Notes under the pieces: generated by a model
Databases searched by the model: none
What the model saw: the letters and a program-made list of their open reading frames with translations, nothing else
What the model was told of the DNA's origin: nothing
Assembly: GCA_024758765.1 (NCBI GenBank)
Contig: CP101406.1
Coordinates: forward strand, 3,534,001-3,598,000
Length of the DNA stretch: 64,000 nucleotides
Direction of reading: 5' to 3'
Origin: Mycobacterium sp. SVM_VP21
GTDB taxonomy: Bacteria; Actinomycetota; Actinomycetes; Mycobacteriales; Mycobacteriaceae
Shown here: positions 25,918 through 35,429 of the stretch, piece by piece
Layout: each line of letters starts with the position of its first letter
Numbering within the stretch: position 1 is the stretch's first letter
Made by a program: the position numbers and the translations under genes

Positions 25918-26772
25918 TCAAGCCGCCGGAGCAGGTGCGGGAGCCGGCGCAGGTGCCGGAACAGGTGCCGGAGCCGGAGCAGGGGCCGGGATTCCCGGAA
26001 CGCCCGGCGCCGGGGCAGGCGCTGCTTCGGCGGGGGGCGCGCCCAGCGGCCGGATGGACTCGGCCAACGCGATGGCCGCGTTGGTGTCGACCGGGTTGTT
26101 GGCGGTGCCCAGCCACACCACGAACCACCGTTCGGTCTGCGGGCCGGTACCACTGGCCGGCGGTACACCGATCACGCCACTCCAGATCTGGCCGACCGGC
26201 TTGGCCGGGTCGGTGAACTTGACCTCGTAGTACGACGCGCTACCGGTCAGCCCGCCCCCGTTGAGCGGAGCGTTCACCTGGTTGGCGCGGGTGCCGGGGT
26301 AGGGCATGAAGAACTCGCCCATGTCCGATCCGAGGCGGGTGGCGGCCTTGGCGTCGTCGGCCTCAGCGCTGGCGTAGAGCCGCTGGTCGAGCTTGCCGAG
26401 CACGATCCTGGTGTCGTTGGCCACCGGCGCCGGCTGACCCGGCAGCATCGGCTCACCGGTCTTCTTGCTCAGCAGCGACGAACCGTACTCCAGGTGACTG
26501 GTGTCGGACTGCACCCAGCCGCCCGGCAGCACGAAGCTGAAGCCGCCGGCGACGTCGTCGACACGGCCCACCTCGGGTGGCGCGGGCTCGGCGGCCGGAG
26601 CCGGGGCGTTCGGGTCGGCCGGCGGGGCATCCGCGCTGGCCGGCGGCGCGGGAGGAGGCGGCGGCACCGGGTCCGCATACACCGGCGCCGCAAGGGCGAA
26701 TGCCAACGCACCGGCGACCGCGGTCGCGGCCATCGCTCGAATTCCCCTGGATGTCAGGTCCACCTGCTTCAT
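25918..26772 (-). CDS. apa: alanine/proline-rich secreted protein Apa (fibronectin-attachment protein, ModD)
   Basis: This 284-residue exported protein has a signal peptide ([23 protein letters not shown], cleavage before DPVPPPP). A Pro/Ala-rich N-terminal segment, a globular middle ([20 protein letters not shown] ... [13 protein letters not shown] ... [14 protein letters not shown]) and a C-terminal Pro/Ala repeat tail follow. In M. tuberculosis, Apa is O-mannosylated on Thr in the Pro/Ala tracts and binds fibronectin and lectins; the tail here has few Thr, so glycosylation may be sparser. It lies 37 bp after modC, as in other mycobacteria. The start is ATG at [10 protein letters not shown]. 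Confidence 0.93.
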   Translation of the reverse strand: MKQVDLTSRGIRAMAATAVAGALAFALAAPVYADPVPPPPPAPPASADAPPADPNAPAPAAEPAPPEVGRVDDVAGGFSFVLPGGWVQSDTSHLEYGSSLLSKKTGEPMLPGQPAPVANDTRIVLGKLDQRLYASAEADDAKAATRLGSDMGEFFMPYPGTRANQVNAPLNGGGLTGSASYYEVKFTDPAKPVGQIWSGVIGVPPASGTGPQTERWFVVWLGTANNPVDTNAAIALAESIRPLGAPPAEAAPAPAPGVPGIPAPAPAPAPVPAPAPAPAPAPAA

Positions 26773-26809
26773 GGCAGAAAAACCTACCGCGTTGCCATCG
26801 GTACGCAAG

Positions 26810-27925
26810 TTACGCCGTGCCGGGGTGTGTCGCACGCAGCGTCACTTCCTGGGCTTTGACCCCGAACCAGACCGTCTCCCCCGGCGCCAGACGCAGTTCC
26901 GCCGCCGCGTCGGCGGTGATGTCCGCGGCCAGTCCCGGCGCTCCGTCGGGCTGGTCCGCACCGCGCACCTGGACCGTGCCGCCGCGGACATCGAGCTCAG
27001 CCACGATCACCTCAAGCAGATTGCGGGGACTGCCATGGCGCGGCGGCTCCCGGTAGACCGCCACCGCCCGCGGTGTGCTGACCGCGACCGCCGACCGGCC
27101 CGGTTCCGCGCCGTCGTCGGTGCTGCCGTGCCACTGTTCTCCCCACCCGGTACGCAATACGCCAGCGGAGTCGAGCACCCCCGCGACCAGATTGACTCCG
27201 GCGATCTGCGCCCCGAAGCGACTCCGCGGCGCGGCCAATACATCTGCGGCGCAGCCGATCTCGGCGATCCGCCCGGATTCGAGGACCAACACCCGATCCG
27301 CCAATGCAAATACGTCGAGCAGGTCGTGGGTGACCAGCACGGTGGTTCGCCCCGCCGCACCAAGCGCGTCGCGCAGCACCGTGCGCACCGCAGACGCCGC
27401 ACCCACGTCGAGCCCGGCCAACGGCTCGTCGAGCAACAGCACCTCCGGTTCGGCGGCCAGGGCACGGGCGATCGCGACCCGCTGCGCCTGCCCGCCGGAG
27501 AGTTGGCGCGGCCGACGCTCGGCCAGCCCTTCCGCGTCGACCGCGCGCAGCCACGGCGCCGCGAGGGTTCGGGTGCGCGCCCGGCGCAGGTCGAAGCGAC
27601 GCCGGTGATGCGATCCGAATGCGACGTTGGCCGCCACGCTCAAGTGCGGAAACAACAGCGGATCCTGCAGCAGCAGGCCCACCCGGCGCTCGCACGTGGC
27701 CACCTGCACTCCGGCCCGGGTGTCGGTCAGCACCCGATCACCCGCGCGGACCAGGCCCTCGTCGGGCTGCAGCAGCCCCGCGATCACGTGCAACAAGGTC
27801 GACTTCCCGGCGCCGTTGGGCCCCAGGACCGCCAGCACTTCACCCGGTTCGACGTTCAGCTGCACGTCGAGGCCACGCTCGGCGACAAGCGCCTGCAACG
27901 TGAGCCCGCCGGCTTGGGCGCTCAC
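26810..27925 (-). CDS. modC: molybdate ABC transporter ATP-binding protein
   Basis: This 371-residue ABC ATPase has Walker [11 protein letters not shown]-loop [10 protein letters not shown], signature [15 protein letters not shown], Walker [13 protein letters not shown] and the switch His in VLVTHD. The last 70 residues ([18 protein letters not shown] ... [16 protein letters not shown]) form a MOP/TOBE-type molybdate-binding domain. It energises uptake of molybdate or tungstate through ModB. The start ATG overlaps the modB stop by 4 bp (ATGA), indicating translational coupling. Confidence 0.95.
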   Translation of the reverse strand: MSAQAGGLTLQALVAERGLDVQLNVEPGEVLAVLGPNGAGKSTLLHVIAGLLQPDEGLVRAGDRVLTDTRAGVQVATCERRVGLLLQDPLLFPHLSVAANVAFGSHHRRRFDLRRARTRTLAAPWLRAVDAEGLAERRPRQLSGGQAQRVAIARALAAEPEVLLLDEPLAGLDVGAASAVRTVLRDALGAAGRTTVLVTHDLLDVFALADRVLVLESGRIAEIGCAADVLAAPRSRFGAQIAGVNLVAGVLDSAGVLRTGWGEQWHGSTDDGAEPGRSAVAVSTPRAVAVYREPPRHGSPRNLLEVIVAELDVRGGTVQVRGADQPDGAPGLAADITADAAAELRLAPGETVWFGVKAQEVTLRATHPGTA

Positions 27926-28713
27926 CCGATGCTGCCCAGTCGTCGGACACCCACGACGAGCACCACCACTGCGGCAACAGCCACCAGCAACAGCGACATC
28001 GCGGCCGCGGCGTCAGCATCCGACACGCGCTGCAGATAGATAGCCAACGGCAACGTCCGGGTGACGCCTTCCAGGGAGCCGGCAAAAGTCAGTGTCGCCC
28101 CGAACTCGCCGAGGGACCGCGCGAATGCCAGGACCGCCCCGGAGATCAGACCCGGCACCAACAGCGGCAGCGTGACCCGCCACCACACCGCGTTCGGCCG
28201 GGCACCCAGGGTGGCCGCCACCCTCTCGTAGTCGGCACCGGCGGTCCGCGCCGCGCCTTCCAGGGCGATCACCAGAAACGGCAACGACACGAAGGTCTGC
28301 GCCAGCACCACCGCGGTCGTGGTGAACGCGATATGGATGCCGGCGGCCTCCAAATAGCGGCCCAGCAATCCGAGCCGGCCGAACGCATACAGCAGCGCAA
28401 TTCCGCCCACCACCGGCGGCAGCACCAGCGGCAACAACACCAACGGCCGGAGCAGGCGCACCACCCGCGCCTGGCTTCGCGCCAGGACCAGCGCCATCGG
28501 CACTCCCAGCACCACACACAGCACCGTGCTGGCCGCGGCGGTGCGCAGGCTCAGTTGCAGCGCGGTGGTGGCTGCGGGACTGCTGATCAGCGACCAGAAA
28601 TGTGGCCAGTCGACTTTGGTCGCGATCCCCACCAGCGGCAGCACCACGAACGCCGCGCCGATCGCGGCGGGTACATAGACCCAGCCCGGCAGGTCATCAG
28701 GCCGGCCGCCCAC
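27922..28713 (-). CDS. modB: molybdate ABC transporter permease
   Basis: This 263-residue inner-membrane protein has about five to six helices. The cytoplasmic EAA loop that docks to ModC is visible as [20 protein letters not shown], followed by [14 protein letters not shown]. It forms the channel for molybdate delivered by the lipoprotein ModA. It starts 6 bp after the modA stop and overlaps modC by 4 bp, so modABC is one tight operon. Confidence 0.95.
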   Translation of the reverse strand: MGGRPDDLPGWVYVPAAIGAAFVVLPLVGIATKVDWPHFWSLISSPAATTALQLSLRTAAASTVLCVVLGVPMALVLARSQARVVRLLRPLVLLPLVLPPVVGGIALLYAFGRLGLLGRYLEAAGIHIAFTTTAVVLAQTFVSLPFLVIALEGAARTAGADYERVAATLGARPNAVWWRVTLPLLVPGLISGAVLAFARSLGEFGATLTFAGSLEGVTRTLPLAIYLQRVSDADAAAAMSLLLVAVAAVVVLVVGVRRLGSIG

Positions 28714-28719
28714 GGCCGG

Positions 28720-29475
28720 TCAGGGCTTACCGAAACCGGCTGCGTGCAGCACCTTGCGCCCCGCTTCGCCGGTGACCAGATCGACGAACGCGCGGGCCGG
28801 CCCGCGCGAAGGCGCTTCCTGCAGCAGCGCGATCGGGTAGGTGTTGACCGCGCCGGAAGCCTCGGGGAACTCGATGGTGGCCACCTTGTCTCCGGCGTGC
28901 TGGGCATCGGTGCGGTACACCACACCGGCGTCGGCCTGGCCGGTGGTGACCTTGTTGAGGACGTCGGTGACGTCGGGCTCCTCGCTGACCGGTGTCACCG
29001 CAACCCCGGTGGCGTCTTCGACCTTGTGGGTCGCCGCGCCGCACGGGACCGGCGCCTGACACACCACCACCGCGAGCCCGGGTGCGGCCAGATCGGCGAA
29101 GGACCGTACCCCGTGTGGATTGCCGGGTGCCGTCACGATCACCAGCGTGTTGGTGGCAAACGGCACTGCCGCGGCTTCCAACAGGCCGGCCTGCGCGACC
29201 TTGTCCATCTGGGCGGTGTTGGCCGAGGCGAAGACGTCGGCGCGCGCCCCCTGTGTCAGCTGGGTGGCCAGGTCCGAGGATCCGGCGAAGTTGAAGGCCA
29301 CCGCGACGCCGGGATTGTCGGTCTTGAACTGCTCGGCGATCTCGGTGAACGCTGGCTGCAGCGACGCCGCCGCGAACACCGTGATCCTCGGGGACGCCGG
29401 CTCAGAGCTACAGCCGGCCACTCCCGTCGCCAGCATGACCGCCACAGCCCCGTAGACCGCCTGGGTACGCCCCAT
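28720..29475 (-). CDS. modA: molybdate-binding lipoprotein
   Basis: This 251-residue periplasmic binding protein has a lipoprotein signal (AVAVMLATGVAGCSSE, Cys about residue 21 as lipid anchor). The mature protein shows ITVFAAASLQPAFTEIAEQF, VAFNFAGSSDLATQLTQGA and ADVFASANTAQMD, the oxyanion-binding pattern of ModA. It captures molybdate for ModBC, supporting molybdenum-cofactor enzymes. The ATG at MGRTQAVYG was chosen because it directly precedes the signal sequence; a longer frame has no signal-like start. It is the first gene of the mod-apa-adhA run, divergent from the SDR gene. No molybdate-responsive leader was recognised upstream. Confidence 0.94.
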   Translation of the reverse strand: MGRTQAVYGAVAVMLATGVAGCSSEPASPRITVFAAASLQPAFTEIAEQFKTDNPGVAVAFNFAGSSDLATQLTQGARADVFASANTAQMDKVAQAGLLEAAAVPFATNTLVIVTAPGNPHGVRSFADLAAPGLAVVVCQAPVPCGAATHKVEDATGVAVTPVSEEPDVTDVLNKVTTGQADAGVVYRTDAQHAGDKVATIEFPEASGAVNTYPIALLQEAPSRGPARAFVDLVTGEAGRKVLHAAGFGKP

Positions 29476-29598
29476 GGTCTGGCAGCCTAGCGCGCACGCC
29501 GGACTGTGGCCGGATCGTGTCTGTGCCGAGTTCCGCCCCATCCCCGCAAACCGGCTACCGTCCAGTAACATAGCTCGGAACACGAGGAGGATCTACCG

Positions 29599-30270
29599 AT
29601 GGATGTGCTGGTCACCGGTGGTGACACCGAATTGGGTCGCACCATTGCCGAGGGTTTCAGCGAGGCTGGCCACAAGGTGACGCTCGCCGGTTTGCGGGGC
29701 CCCGAGCTCGAGGTCGCCGCCAAAGAACTCGACGCCAATGCGGTCGTCTGCGACAACACCGACCCGGCAAGCATGCTGGCTGCCCGCGGGTTGTTTCCGC
29801 ACCACCTCGACACCATCGTCAACGTCCCGGCACCGCGCTGGCAGGGCGGCGACCCCCGCGGCTATTCGCTGGCCGACCAGGCCAACGCCTGGCGCAACGC
29901 GCTCGACGCCACGGTGCTCTCGGCCGTGCTGACCGTCGGGACCATCGGCGACCACCTGCGCTCGGGCGGCTCGATCATCTCGGTGCTGCCGGAGAACCCC
30001 CGCGACGGCAGTGCCGACGCAGCAGTCAAAGCCGCATTGTCGAATTGGACCGCCGGCCAGGCCACTACGTTCGGCACCCGAGGGATCACCGTCAACGTGG
30101 TGGCCGCCGGCGAAGGCGCTCGCCCGGGCTACGACGGACTGACCCGTGTGCCGCCCACCGGAGCCGCTGAAATCGCCCGCCTCGCAGTGTTTTTGACCTC
30201 GCCGGCTGCCCGGCACATCACCGGCCAGACGCTGCACGTCGGCCACGGAGCGCTGGCCTGCTTCGGCTGA
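29599..30270 (+). CDS. short-chain dehydrogenase/reductase-like protein, Rv1856c-like
   Basis: This 223-residue Rossmann protein begins MDVLVTGGDTELGRTIAEGF, the SDR nucleotide motif with a TGGDTELG variant of TGxxxGxG. The usual catalytic Ser-Tyr-Lys triad is not evident: where Y-x3-K is expected there is AAVKAALSNWTAGQ without a Tyr. It may therefore bind a nucleotide without classical SDR catalysis. The C-terminus keeps SDR features (GITVNVVAAGE, ITGQTLHVGHG). It is preceded by CGAGGAGGATC. It lies between modA and ndh, the order known from M. tuberculosis minus Rv1855c. Confidence 0.82.
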   Translation: MDVLVTGGDTELGRTIAEGFSEAGHKVTLAGLRGPELEVAAKELDANAVVCDNTDPASMLAARGLFPHHLDTIVNVPAPRWQGGDPRGYSLADQANAWRNALDATVLSAVLTVGTIGDHLRSGGSIISVLPENPRDGSADAAVKAALSNWTAGQATTFGTRGITVNVVAAGEGARPGYDGLTRVPPTGAAEIARLAVFLTSPAARHITGQTLHVGHGALACFG

Positions 30271-30378
30271 CTGTGACGGAAGTGGCTAATCCCACAACCA
30301 CTGGATGCAGTGACCGCCTTTTAGGTCGACTAGCGTATTGGGGGAACGCAGTCACCGTCGAGGAGCAACCGGATTCCC

Positions 30379-31764
30379 ATGAGCGCCCAGCCTGAAGTCA
30401 CTGCGCAGCAGAGCCGACGCCACCAGGTCGTCATCATCGGCTCGGGATTCGGTGGGTTGACCGCGGCAAAGAAGCTCAAGCGCGCCGACGTCGACGTCAA
30501 GTTGATCGCCCGCACCACCCACCACCTGTTCCAGCCGCTGCTGTACCAGGTGGCGACGGGCATCCTGTCCGAGGGCGAGATCGCGCCGTCCACCCGCGTC
30601 GTGCTGCGCAACCAGCGCAACGCGCAGGTGCTGCTCGGCGACGTCACCCGCATCGACCTGGCCGGCAAATTCGTCACCTCCGAGGTACTCGGGCACACCT
30701 ACGACACCCCGTACGACAGCCTGATCATCGCGGCCGGCGCCGGGCAGTCCTACTTCGGCAACGACCAGTTCGCCGAGTTCGCACCCGGCATGAAGACCAT
30801 CGACGACGCGCTGGAACTTCGGGGTCGCATCCTGAGCGCCTTCGAGCAGGCCGAGCGGTCCCGAGACGAAGCCCGGCGGGAGAAGCTGCTGACCTTCACC
30901 GTGGTCGGCGCAGGCCCCACCGGTGTCGAAATGGCCGGGCAGATCGCCGAATTGGCCAACTACACACTCAAGGGCGCGTTCCGCAACATCGACTCGACCA
31001 GGGCACGGGTGATCCTGCTCGACGCCGCCCCGGCCGTGCTGCCGCCGATGGGCGAGAAGCTGGGCGCCAAAGCAGCTGAGCGGCTGCAGAAGATGGGCGT
31101 GGAGATCCAGCTCGGTGCCATGGTCACCGACGTCGACCGCAACGGCCTGACCGTCAAGGACGCCGACGGCAAGATCCGGCGGATCGAATCCCAGTGCAAG
31201 GTGTGGTCTGCCGGTGTGTCGGCTAGCCCGCTGGGCCGCGATCTCGCCGAGCAGTCTGACGTGGAACTCGACCGCGCCGGGCGGGTCAAGGTCTTGCCCG
31301 ACCTGTCCGTGCCGGGCCACCCGAACGTCTTCGTGGTCGGCGACATGGCCGCCGTCGACGGTGTCCCCGGTATGGCGCAGGGCGCCATCCAGGGCGCCAA
31401 GCACGCGGCGAGCACCATCAAGGCCGAGCTCGGCGGCGCCGACCCGGCCGACCGGGAACCCTTCCAGTACCTGGACAAGGGCTCGATGGCCACCGTGTCC
31501 CGGTTCTCCGCGGTCACCAAGATCGGGCCGCTGGAGTTCAGCGGCTTCCTCGCCTGGCTGGCCTGGCTGGGGCTGCACCTGATCTACCTGGTCGGGTTCA
31601 AGAACAAGATCAGCACTCTGCTGTCGTGGAACGTGACCTTCTTGAGCACCCGGCGCGGCCAGCTCACCATCACCGAGCAGCAGGCCTTCGCCAGGACCCG
31701 GCTTGAGCAGCTCGAAGTGCTGGCGGCCGAGGCGCAGCGCGGCGCGGAGCGCGCGGTCAGCTAG
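30379..31764 (+). CDS. ndh: type II NADH:quinone dehydrogenase
   Basis: This 461-residue membrane-associated flavoprotein passes electrons from NADH to menaquinone without proton pumping and is a main entry to mycobacterial respiration. It has an FAD motif VVIIGSGFGGLTAAKKL, the NDH-2 signature FQPLLYQVATGILSEGEIAPSTR, an NAD motif FTVVGAGPTGVEMAGQI and the second FAD motif NVFVVGDMAAVDG. The C-terminal amphipathic and hydrophobic segment (FLAWLAWLGLHLIYLVGF) anchors it to the inner leaflet. Length and sequence match Rv1854c. It is preceded by GAGGAGCAACCGG. Confidence 0.96.
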   Translation: MSAQPEVTAQQSRRHQVVIIGSGFGGLTAAKKLKRADVDVKLIARTTHHLFQPLLYQVATGILSEGEIAPSTRVVLRNQRNAQVLLGDVTRIDLAGKFVTSEVLGHTYDTPYDSLIIAAGAGQSYFGNDQFAEFAPGMKTIDDALELRGRILSAFEQAERSRDEARREKLLTFTVVGAGPTGVEMAGQIAELANYTLKGAFRNIDSTRARVILLDAAPAVLPPMGEKLGAKAAERLQKMGVEIQLGAMVTDVDRNGLTVKDADGKIRRIESQCKVWSAGVSASPLGRDLAEQSDVELDRAGRVKVLPDLSVPGHPNVFVVGDMAAVDGVPGMAQGAIQGAKHAASTIKAELGGADPADREPFQYLDKGSMATVSRFSAVTKIGPLEFSGFLAWLAWLGLHLIYLVGFKNKISTLLSWNVTFLSTRRGQLTITEQQAFARTRLEQLEVLAAEAQRGAERAVS

Positions 31765-31778
31765 CGGCCTAGCGAAAG

Positions 31779-32192
31779 CTAACCCGACAGGTTCTGCAAC
31801 CGGACCTGGCCGCGGGCGAGCACGCGCTTGTCGGCATCGGTGATCGTCACCAACCACAGCTGCTGGCGCCGGCCGCGATGGATCGGGGTGGACGCGGCGT
31901 GGACGGTCCCCGAGGAGACCGCTCGCAGGAAGTCGGTGTTGTTGTTGACCCCGACGACGGTGCCGACCGGATCGCCACCGTCGCGGTTGAGCCAGGTATG
32001 TGCCGAGACGCTGGCCACGCTTTCGATGATCGAGCAGTACACCCCGCCGTGCACGATGCCCGCCGGCTGGCAGAGCTTGGGCTGCAGCTCCAATTGCGCG
32101 TGTGCACCGTCTGGGCCAATGTCGGTGTAGACCAGGCCGATCTCGGAGTCGAAGGGCGCGGAGAAGTCGGACGGAAATCCGGTGGCAGCCAT
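31779..32192 (-). CDS. hotdog-fold thioesterase (PaaI family), Rv1847-like
   Basis: This 137-residue protein carries the PaaI-type motif QPAGIVHGGVYCSIIESVAS, with HGG and the catalytic acidic residue (E in IIES) expected on the central helix. This is followed by VGVNNNTDFLRAVSSG and the closing strands QLWLVTITDADKRVLARGQV. The family hydrolyses acyl-CoA thioesters in the cytosol. The start is ATG at MAATGFPSDF. It is convergent with ndh and divergent from blaI. Confidence 0.88.
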   Translation of the reverse strand: MAATGFPSDFSAPFDSEIGLVYTDIGPDGAHAQLELQPKLCQPAGIVHGGVYCSIIESVASVSAHTWLNRDGGDPVGTVVGVNNNTDFLRAVSSGTVHAASTPIHRGRRQQLWLVTITDADKRVLARGQVRLQNLSG

Positions 32193-32280
32193 GTTGATGG
32201 TTTTACACGATGCCCGCTTGGGCCCTCCTGGGCGATCCGTTCCCCTCACACCTGGGTCGCAGCAGACCCTCAGCTTCTGA

Positions 32281-32297
32281 TACGACGCCCGGTAGTA
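32281..32297. promoter_or_regulatory. candidate BlaI operator (inverted repeat)
   Basis: TACGAC-GCCCG-GTAGTA is an imperfect dyad (five of six paired positions) 45 bp upstream of blaI. BlaI repressors bind TAC-N-GTA type dyads, so autoregulation of blaI-blaR here is plausible. The exact mycobacterial consensus was not checked. Confidence 0.4.
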
Positions 32298-32342
32298 ATT
32301 AAGGGTAGGCTTGCTCCGTTGCCCGGGGAGTTGATAACAAAC

Positions 32343-32759
32343 ATGGCGAAGCAGACCCATTTAGGGGACTTGGAACGAGCGGTGATGGACCACCTGTGGT
32401 CATCGCCGGAGTCTCAGACAGTGCGCGAGGTCCACGAGGCGCTATCCGCGCAGCGCGACCTGGCCTACACCACCGTGATGACGGTGCTGCAGCGGCTGGC
32501 CAAGAAGAACCTGGTGTCGCAGATTCGCGATGACCGTGCACACCGCTACACACCGGTCCGGGGCCGCGACGAATTGGTTGCCGGGCTGATGGTGGAGGCA
32601 CTCGATCAGGCCGCTGACTCCGGAGACCGCCGGGCGGCGCTGGTGCATTTCGTCGAACGCGTCGGCGTCGACGAGGCTGACGCGTTGCGCCGTGCGCTCG
32701 ACGAGTTGGAGGCCAAACATCGCATCCGCCTCCCAGGTAGCGGCCGACCTGGGTCCTGA
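32343..32759 (+). CDS. blaI: BlaI-family transcriptional repressor
   Basis: This 138-residue winged-helix protein is typical of BlaI/MecI: LGDLERAVMDHLWSS, then TVREVHEALSA, then the recognition region DLAYTTVMTVLQRLAKKNLV and wing RYTPVRGRDE. In mycobacteria, BlaI (Rv1846c) represses blaC and other genes and is released on beta-lactam exposure through proteolysis linked to BlaR. The C-terminus holds the dimerisation helices. It lies 14 bp before blaR on the same strand. The blaC gene itself is not in the window. Confidence 0.94.
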   Translation: MAKQTHLGDLERAVMDHLWSSPESQTVREVHEALSAQRDLAYTTVMTVLQRLAKKNLVSQIRDDRAHRYTPVRGRDELVAGLMVEALDQAADSGDRRAALVHFVERVGVDEADALRRALDELEAKHRIRLPGSGRPGS

Positions 32760-32773
32760 GGGAGACTTACGGC

Positions 32774-33712
32774 GTGTGCGCGCTGGCCTTTTCCATCGTC
32801 GCGCTGTTGCTCGTGGGGCCGGTACCCGCCCTGCTGGCGCGCGCTGACTGGCCGCTCCGCGCTCCGCGGGCCGCGTTGGTGCTCTGGCAGGCCATCGCCC
32901 TTGCCGCGGTGCTGTCCGCGTTCAGCGCCGGTCTGGCCACCGCGAGCCGCCTGCTGATGCCCGGCCCGGACGGCCAGCCCACCTCGACGATCCTCGGTTC
33001 CCTGGATCGCTTGGGTTGGCCCCTGTGGACCTTCTACGTCGCGGTCTTCGTGCTGACCCTGATGGTCGGGATGCGCCTCACGTGGACGGTGTTGCGGGTC
33101 GCGATCCGCACCCGGCAACGCCGGGCCCACCACCGCATGCTCGTCGACCTGGTCAGTGTCACCGACCGACCGCCCGCCCTGCGCACCAGTGGACTGCGCA
33201 TTCTGCAGGTGATGCAACCACTCGCGTACTGCCTGCCCGGGGTGCGGAGCCGGGTGGTGGTCAGTTCCGGCACGCTGGACGCGCTGGGTGACACCGAGCT
33301 GGCCGCGCTGCTCTGCCATGAGCGGGCCCATCTGCGGGCACGGCACGACTTGGTACTCGAGGCGTTCTCGGCCGTGCACACCGCGTTCCCCTGGTTCGTG
33401 CGAAGCGCCAGCGCCCTGGACGCGGTGCGGCTGTTGATCGAACTGCTCGCCGACGACGCGGCCGTTCGGGTGGCCGGCGCTCCTCCCCTGGCCCGCGCCC
33501 TGGTGGCCTGTGCCTCAACCAGAGTCCCCGCCGGCGCGCTGGCGGCCGGCGGAACCAACACGGTGTTGCGCGTGCAGCGGTTGTCGGGGCAGGGGAACAG
33601 TCCAGCGCTGGCCGCTGCCGCCTATTCGGCCGCAGCCGGGGTGCTGACGGTGCCCACCGTGGCACTGGCGGTACCGTGGCTCACCGAGCTGCACCGACTG
33701 ATCGCGGGGTAA
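32774..33712 (+). CDS. blaR: BlaR1-type membrane metalloprotease (M56), Rv1845c-like
   Basis: This 312-residue protein has several TM helices: about residues 5-22, 35-58, 82-105 and the C-terminal 280-305. A zinc protease domain between carries the HExxH motif as HERAH (LLCHERAHLRARHDLVLE), with a downstream E-L-L-A-D-D segment for the third ligand. It lacks the large penicillin-binding sensor domain of staphylococcal BlaR1, so the signal must come from elsewhere. It probably cleaves or triggers loss of BlaI. The GTG start lies behind GAGGGAGA. Confidence 0.9.
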   Translation: MCALAFSIVALLLVGPVPALLARADWPLRAPRAALVLWQAIALAAVLSAFSAGLATASRLLMPGPDGQPTSTILGSLDRLGWPLWTFYVAVFVLTLMVGMRLTWTVLRVAIRTRQRRAHHRMLVDLVSVTDRPPALRTSGLRILQVMQPLAYCLPGVRSRVVVSSGTLDALGDTELAALLCHERAHLRARHDLVLEAFSAVHTAFPWFVRSASALDAVRLLIELLADDAAVRVAGAPPLARALVACASTRVPAGALAAGGTNTVLRVQRLSGQGNSPALAAAAYSAAAGVLTVPTVALAVPWLTELHRLIAG

Positions 33713-33767
33713 CCCGCGCCGCCCGGCGTGCCGGGCATCGAATCACCTACCACCGAGAGGCGAATAC

Positions 33768-35216
33768 ATGAGCGCGTCGGAAGTTGTTGGCACCGCCCAG
33801 ATCGGCGTGACCGGACTGGCAGTCATGGGATCCAACATCGCGCGCAACTTCGCCCGCCATGGCTACACCGTGGCGCTGCACAACCGGTCGGTCGCCAAAA
33901 CGGACGCGCTGCTCGACGCCTACGGTTCCGAAGGCAGCTTCGTGCGCAGCGAGTCGATTCCGGAATTCCTTGCCGCCCTAGAGAAGCCGCGCCGAGTGCT
34001 GATCATGGTCAAGGCCGGTGACCCGACCGACGCCGTCATCAACGAACTCGCCGACGCGATGGAGCCCGGCGACATCATCATCGACGGCGGCAACGCTCTC
34101 TACACCGACACCATCCGCCGGGAGAAGGCGATGGCCGCGCGCGGCCTGCACTTCGTCGGGGCCGGGATCTCTGGCGGCGAGGAAGGCGCACTGAACGGAC
34201 CCTCGATCATGCCGGGCGGCCCCAAAAAGTCCTACGAGTCGCTGGGCCCGCTGCTGGAAGAGATCTCGGCCCACGTCGACGGAGTGCCGTGCTGCACCCA
34301 CATCGGGCCGGACGGCGCAGGGCACTTCGTCAAGATGGTGCACAACGGCATCGAGTACTCCGACATGCAGCTCATCGGCGAGGCATACCAGCTGCTGCGC
34401 GACGGGTTGGGACTGGCCGCACCGCAGATCGCCGAGGTGTTCACCGAGTGGAATGCCGGGGAGCTGGACAGCTACCTGGTCGAGATCACCGCCGAGGTGC
34501 TGCGGCAGGTCGACGCCAAGACCGGCCAGCCGCTGGTCGACGTCATCGTCGACGAAGCCGAGCAGAAGGGCACCGGACGCTGGACCGTGAAGTCGGCTCT
34601 GGACCTGGGGGTTCCGGTCACCGGTATCGCCGAGGCGGTGTTCGCCCGGGCGCTGTCGGGATCGGTCCCGCAGCGTCGCGCTGCGGTGGGTCTGGCCGCC
34701 GGAAGCCTCGGCGAGCGCCCCTCGGACCCGGCCCGGTTCACCGAGGACGTTCGCCAGGCGCTGTACGCCTCCAAGATCGTCGCGTATGCGCAGGGCTTCA
34801 ACCAGATTCAGGCCGGCAGCGCCGAGTACGGCTGGAACGTGACCCCGGGAGACCTGGCGACCATCTGGCGGGGCGGCTGCATCATTCGCGCGAAGTTCCT
34901 CAACCGCATCAAAGAGGCCTTCGACACCGACGCCGACCTGGTGAGCCTGCTCGCCGCGCCGTACTTCCGCAGCGCGGTCGAGGCTGCGATCGACTCCTGG
35001 CGGCGGGTGGTGGCCACGGCGGTGAGCCTGGGTATCCCGGCCCCCGGTTTCTCCTCGGCCCTGGCCTACTACGACGGCCTGCGGACCGAGCGGTTGCCGG
35101 CTGCGCTGACCCAGGCCCAGCGCGACTTCTTCGGTGCGCACAGCTACGGCCGGACGGACTCGGAGGGTAAGTACCACACGCTGTGGAGCGCCGACCGCAG
35201 CGAAGTGCCGGTTTAG
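33768..35216 (+). CDS. gnd: 6-phosphogluconate dehydrogenase, decarboxylating
   Basis: This 482-residue enzyme converts 6-phosphogluconate and NADP+ to ribulose-5-phosphate, CO2 and NADPH in the pentose phosphate pathway. It has an NADP motif IGVTGLAVMGSNIARNFARHG and the catalytic segment GAGISGGEEGALNGPSIMPGG. GPDGAGHFVKMVHNGIEYSDMQ follows with catalytic Lys, His and Asn, and VDEAEQKGTGRWT completes the set. The length is that of the long dimeric class (M. tuberculosis Gnd1, Rv1844c). It is preceded by GAGAGGCG. It is the last conserved-backbone gene before the accessory block. Confidence 0.95.
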   Translation: MSASEVVGTAQIGVTGLAVMGSNIARNFARHGYTVALHNRSVAKTDALLDAYGSEGSFVRSESIPEFLAALEKPRRVLIMVKAGDPTDAVINELADAMEPGDIIIDGGNALYTDTIRREKAMAARGLHFVGAGISGGEEGALNGPSIMPGGPKKSYESLGPLLEEISAHVDGVPCCTHIGPDGAGHFVKMVHNGIEYSDMQLIGEAYQLLRDGLGLAAPQIAEVFTEWNAGELDSYLVEITAEVLRQVDAKTGQPLVDVIVDEAEQKGTGRWTVKSALDLGVPVTGIAEAVFARALSGSVPQRRAAVGLAAGSLGERPSDPARFTEDVRQALYASKIVAYAQGFNQIQAGSAEYGWNVTPGDLATIWRGGCIIRAKFLNRIKEAFDTDADLVSLLAAPYFRSAVEAAIDSWRRVVATAVSLGIPAPGFSSALAYYDGLRTERLPAALTQAQRDFFGAHSYGRTDSEGKYHTLWSADRSEVPV

Positions 35217-35234
35217 CCGGCGGAGGACAGCTCG

Positions 35235-35372
35235 TTAAGCCCCCCGGGGCAGCCGCACCGGGATGGGCGCGGACATGCGCCCGCGTCGGCGAACGGGCGG
35301 GCCCTGCGGCTCCTGGTTCTCCGGGTACGCATAGAACTCATATTCCTGGTCCGGGGTCATATCAGCGGTCAT
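35235..35372 (-). pseudogene. truncated CopG/RHH-type antitoxin-like gene
   Basis: This 45-codon frame (first 12 bp optional; a second Met gives MTPDQEYEFYAYPENQ) resembles the N-terminus of actinobacterial ribbon-helix-helix antitoxins: YEFYAxPENQxPQGP, then an Arg patch, then SAPIPVRLP where the RHH strand should begin. It then stops, without the expected two helices. Removing one G from the GGGGGG run near the end extends the frame only a few codons, so it is truncated, not merely shifted. No cognate toxin gene follows it. Confidence 0.5.
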
Positions 35373-35393
35373 CGATCTCTCCGGCAAACGTCT

Positions 35394-35410
35394 AGCGTTT
35401 ACATAACGCT
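35394..35410. promoter_or_regulatory. candidate HigA operator (perfect inverted repeat)
   Basis: AGCGTT-TACAT-AACGCT is a perfect 6-bp dyad with a 5-bp spacer, 20 bp before the decayed toxin frame. Xre antitoxins usually bind such dyads to autoregulate their operon. The surrounding sequence is AT-rich and contains TTATAC, usable as a -10 element. Confidence 0.5.
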
Positions 35411-35429
35411 GAAGTTATACTTGCCTAGT

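Noticed and set aside
35238..35250. CCCCCCGGGG palindrome after gnd as a terminator
   Set aside because: Stem is short with no loop and no U-tract, and it lies within the truncated antitoxin frame.
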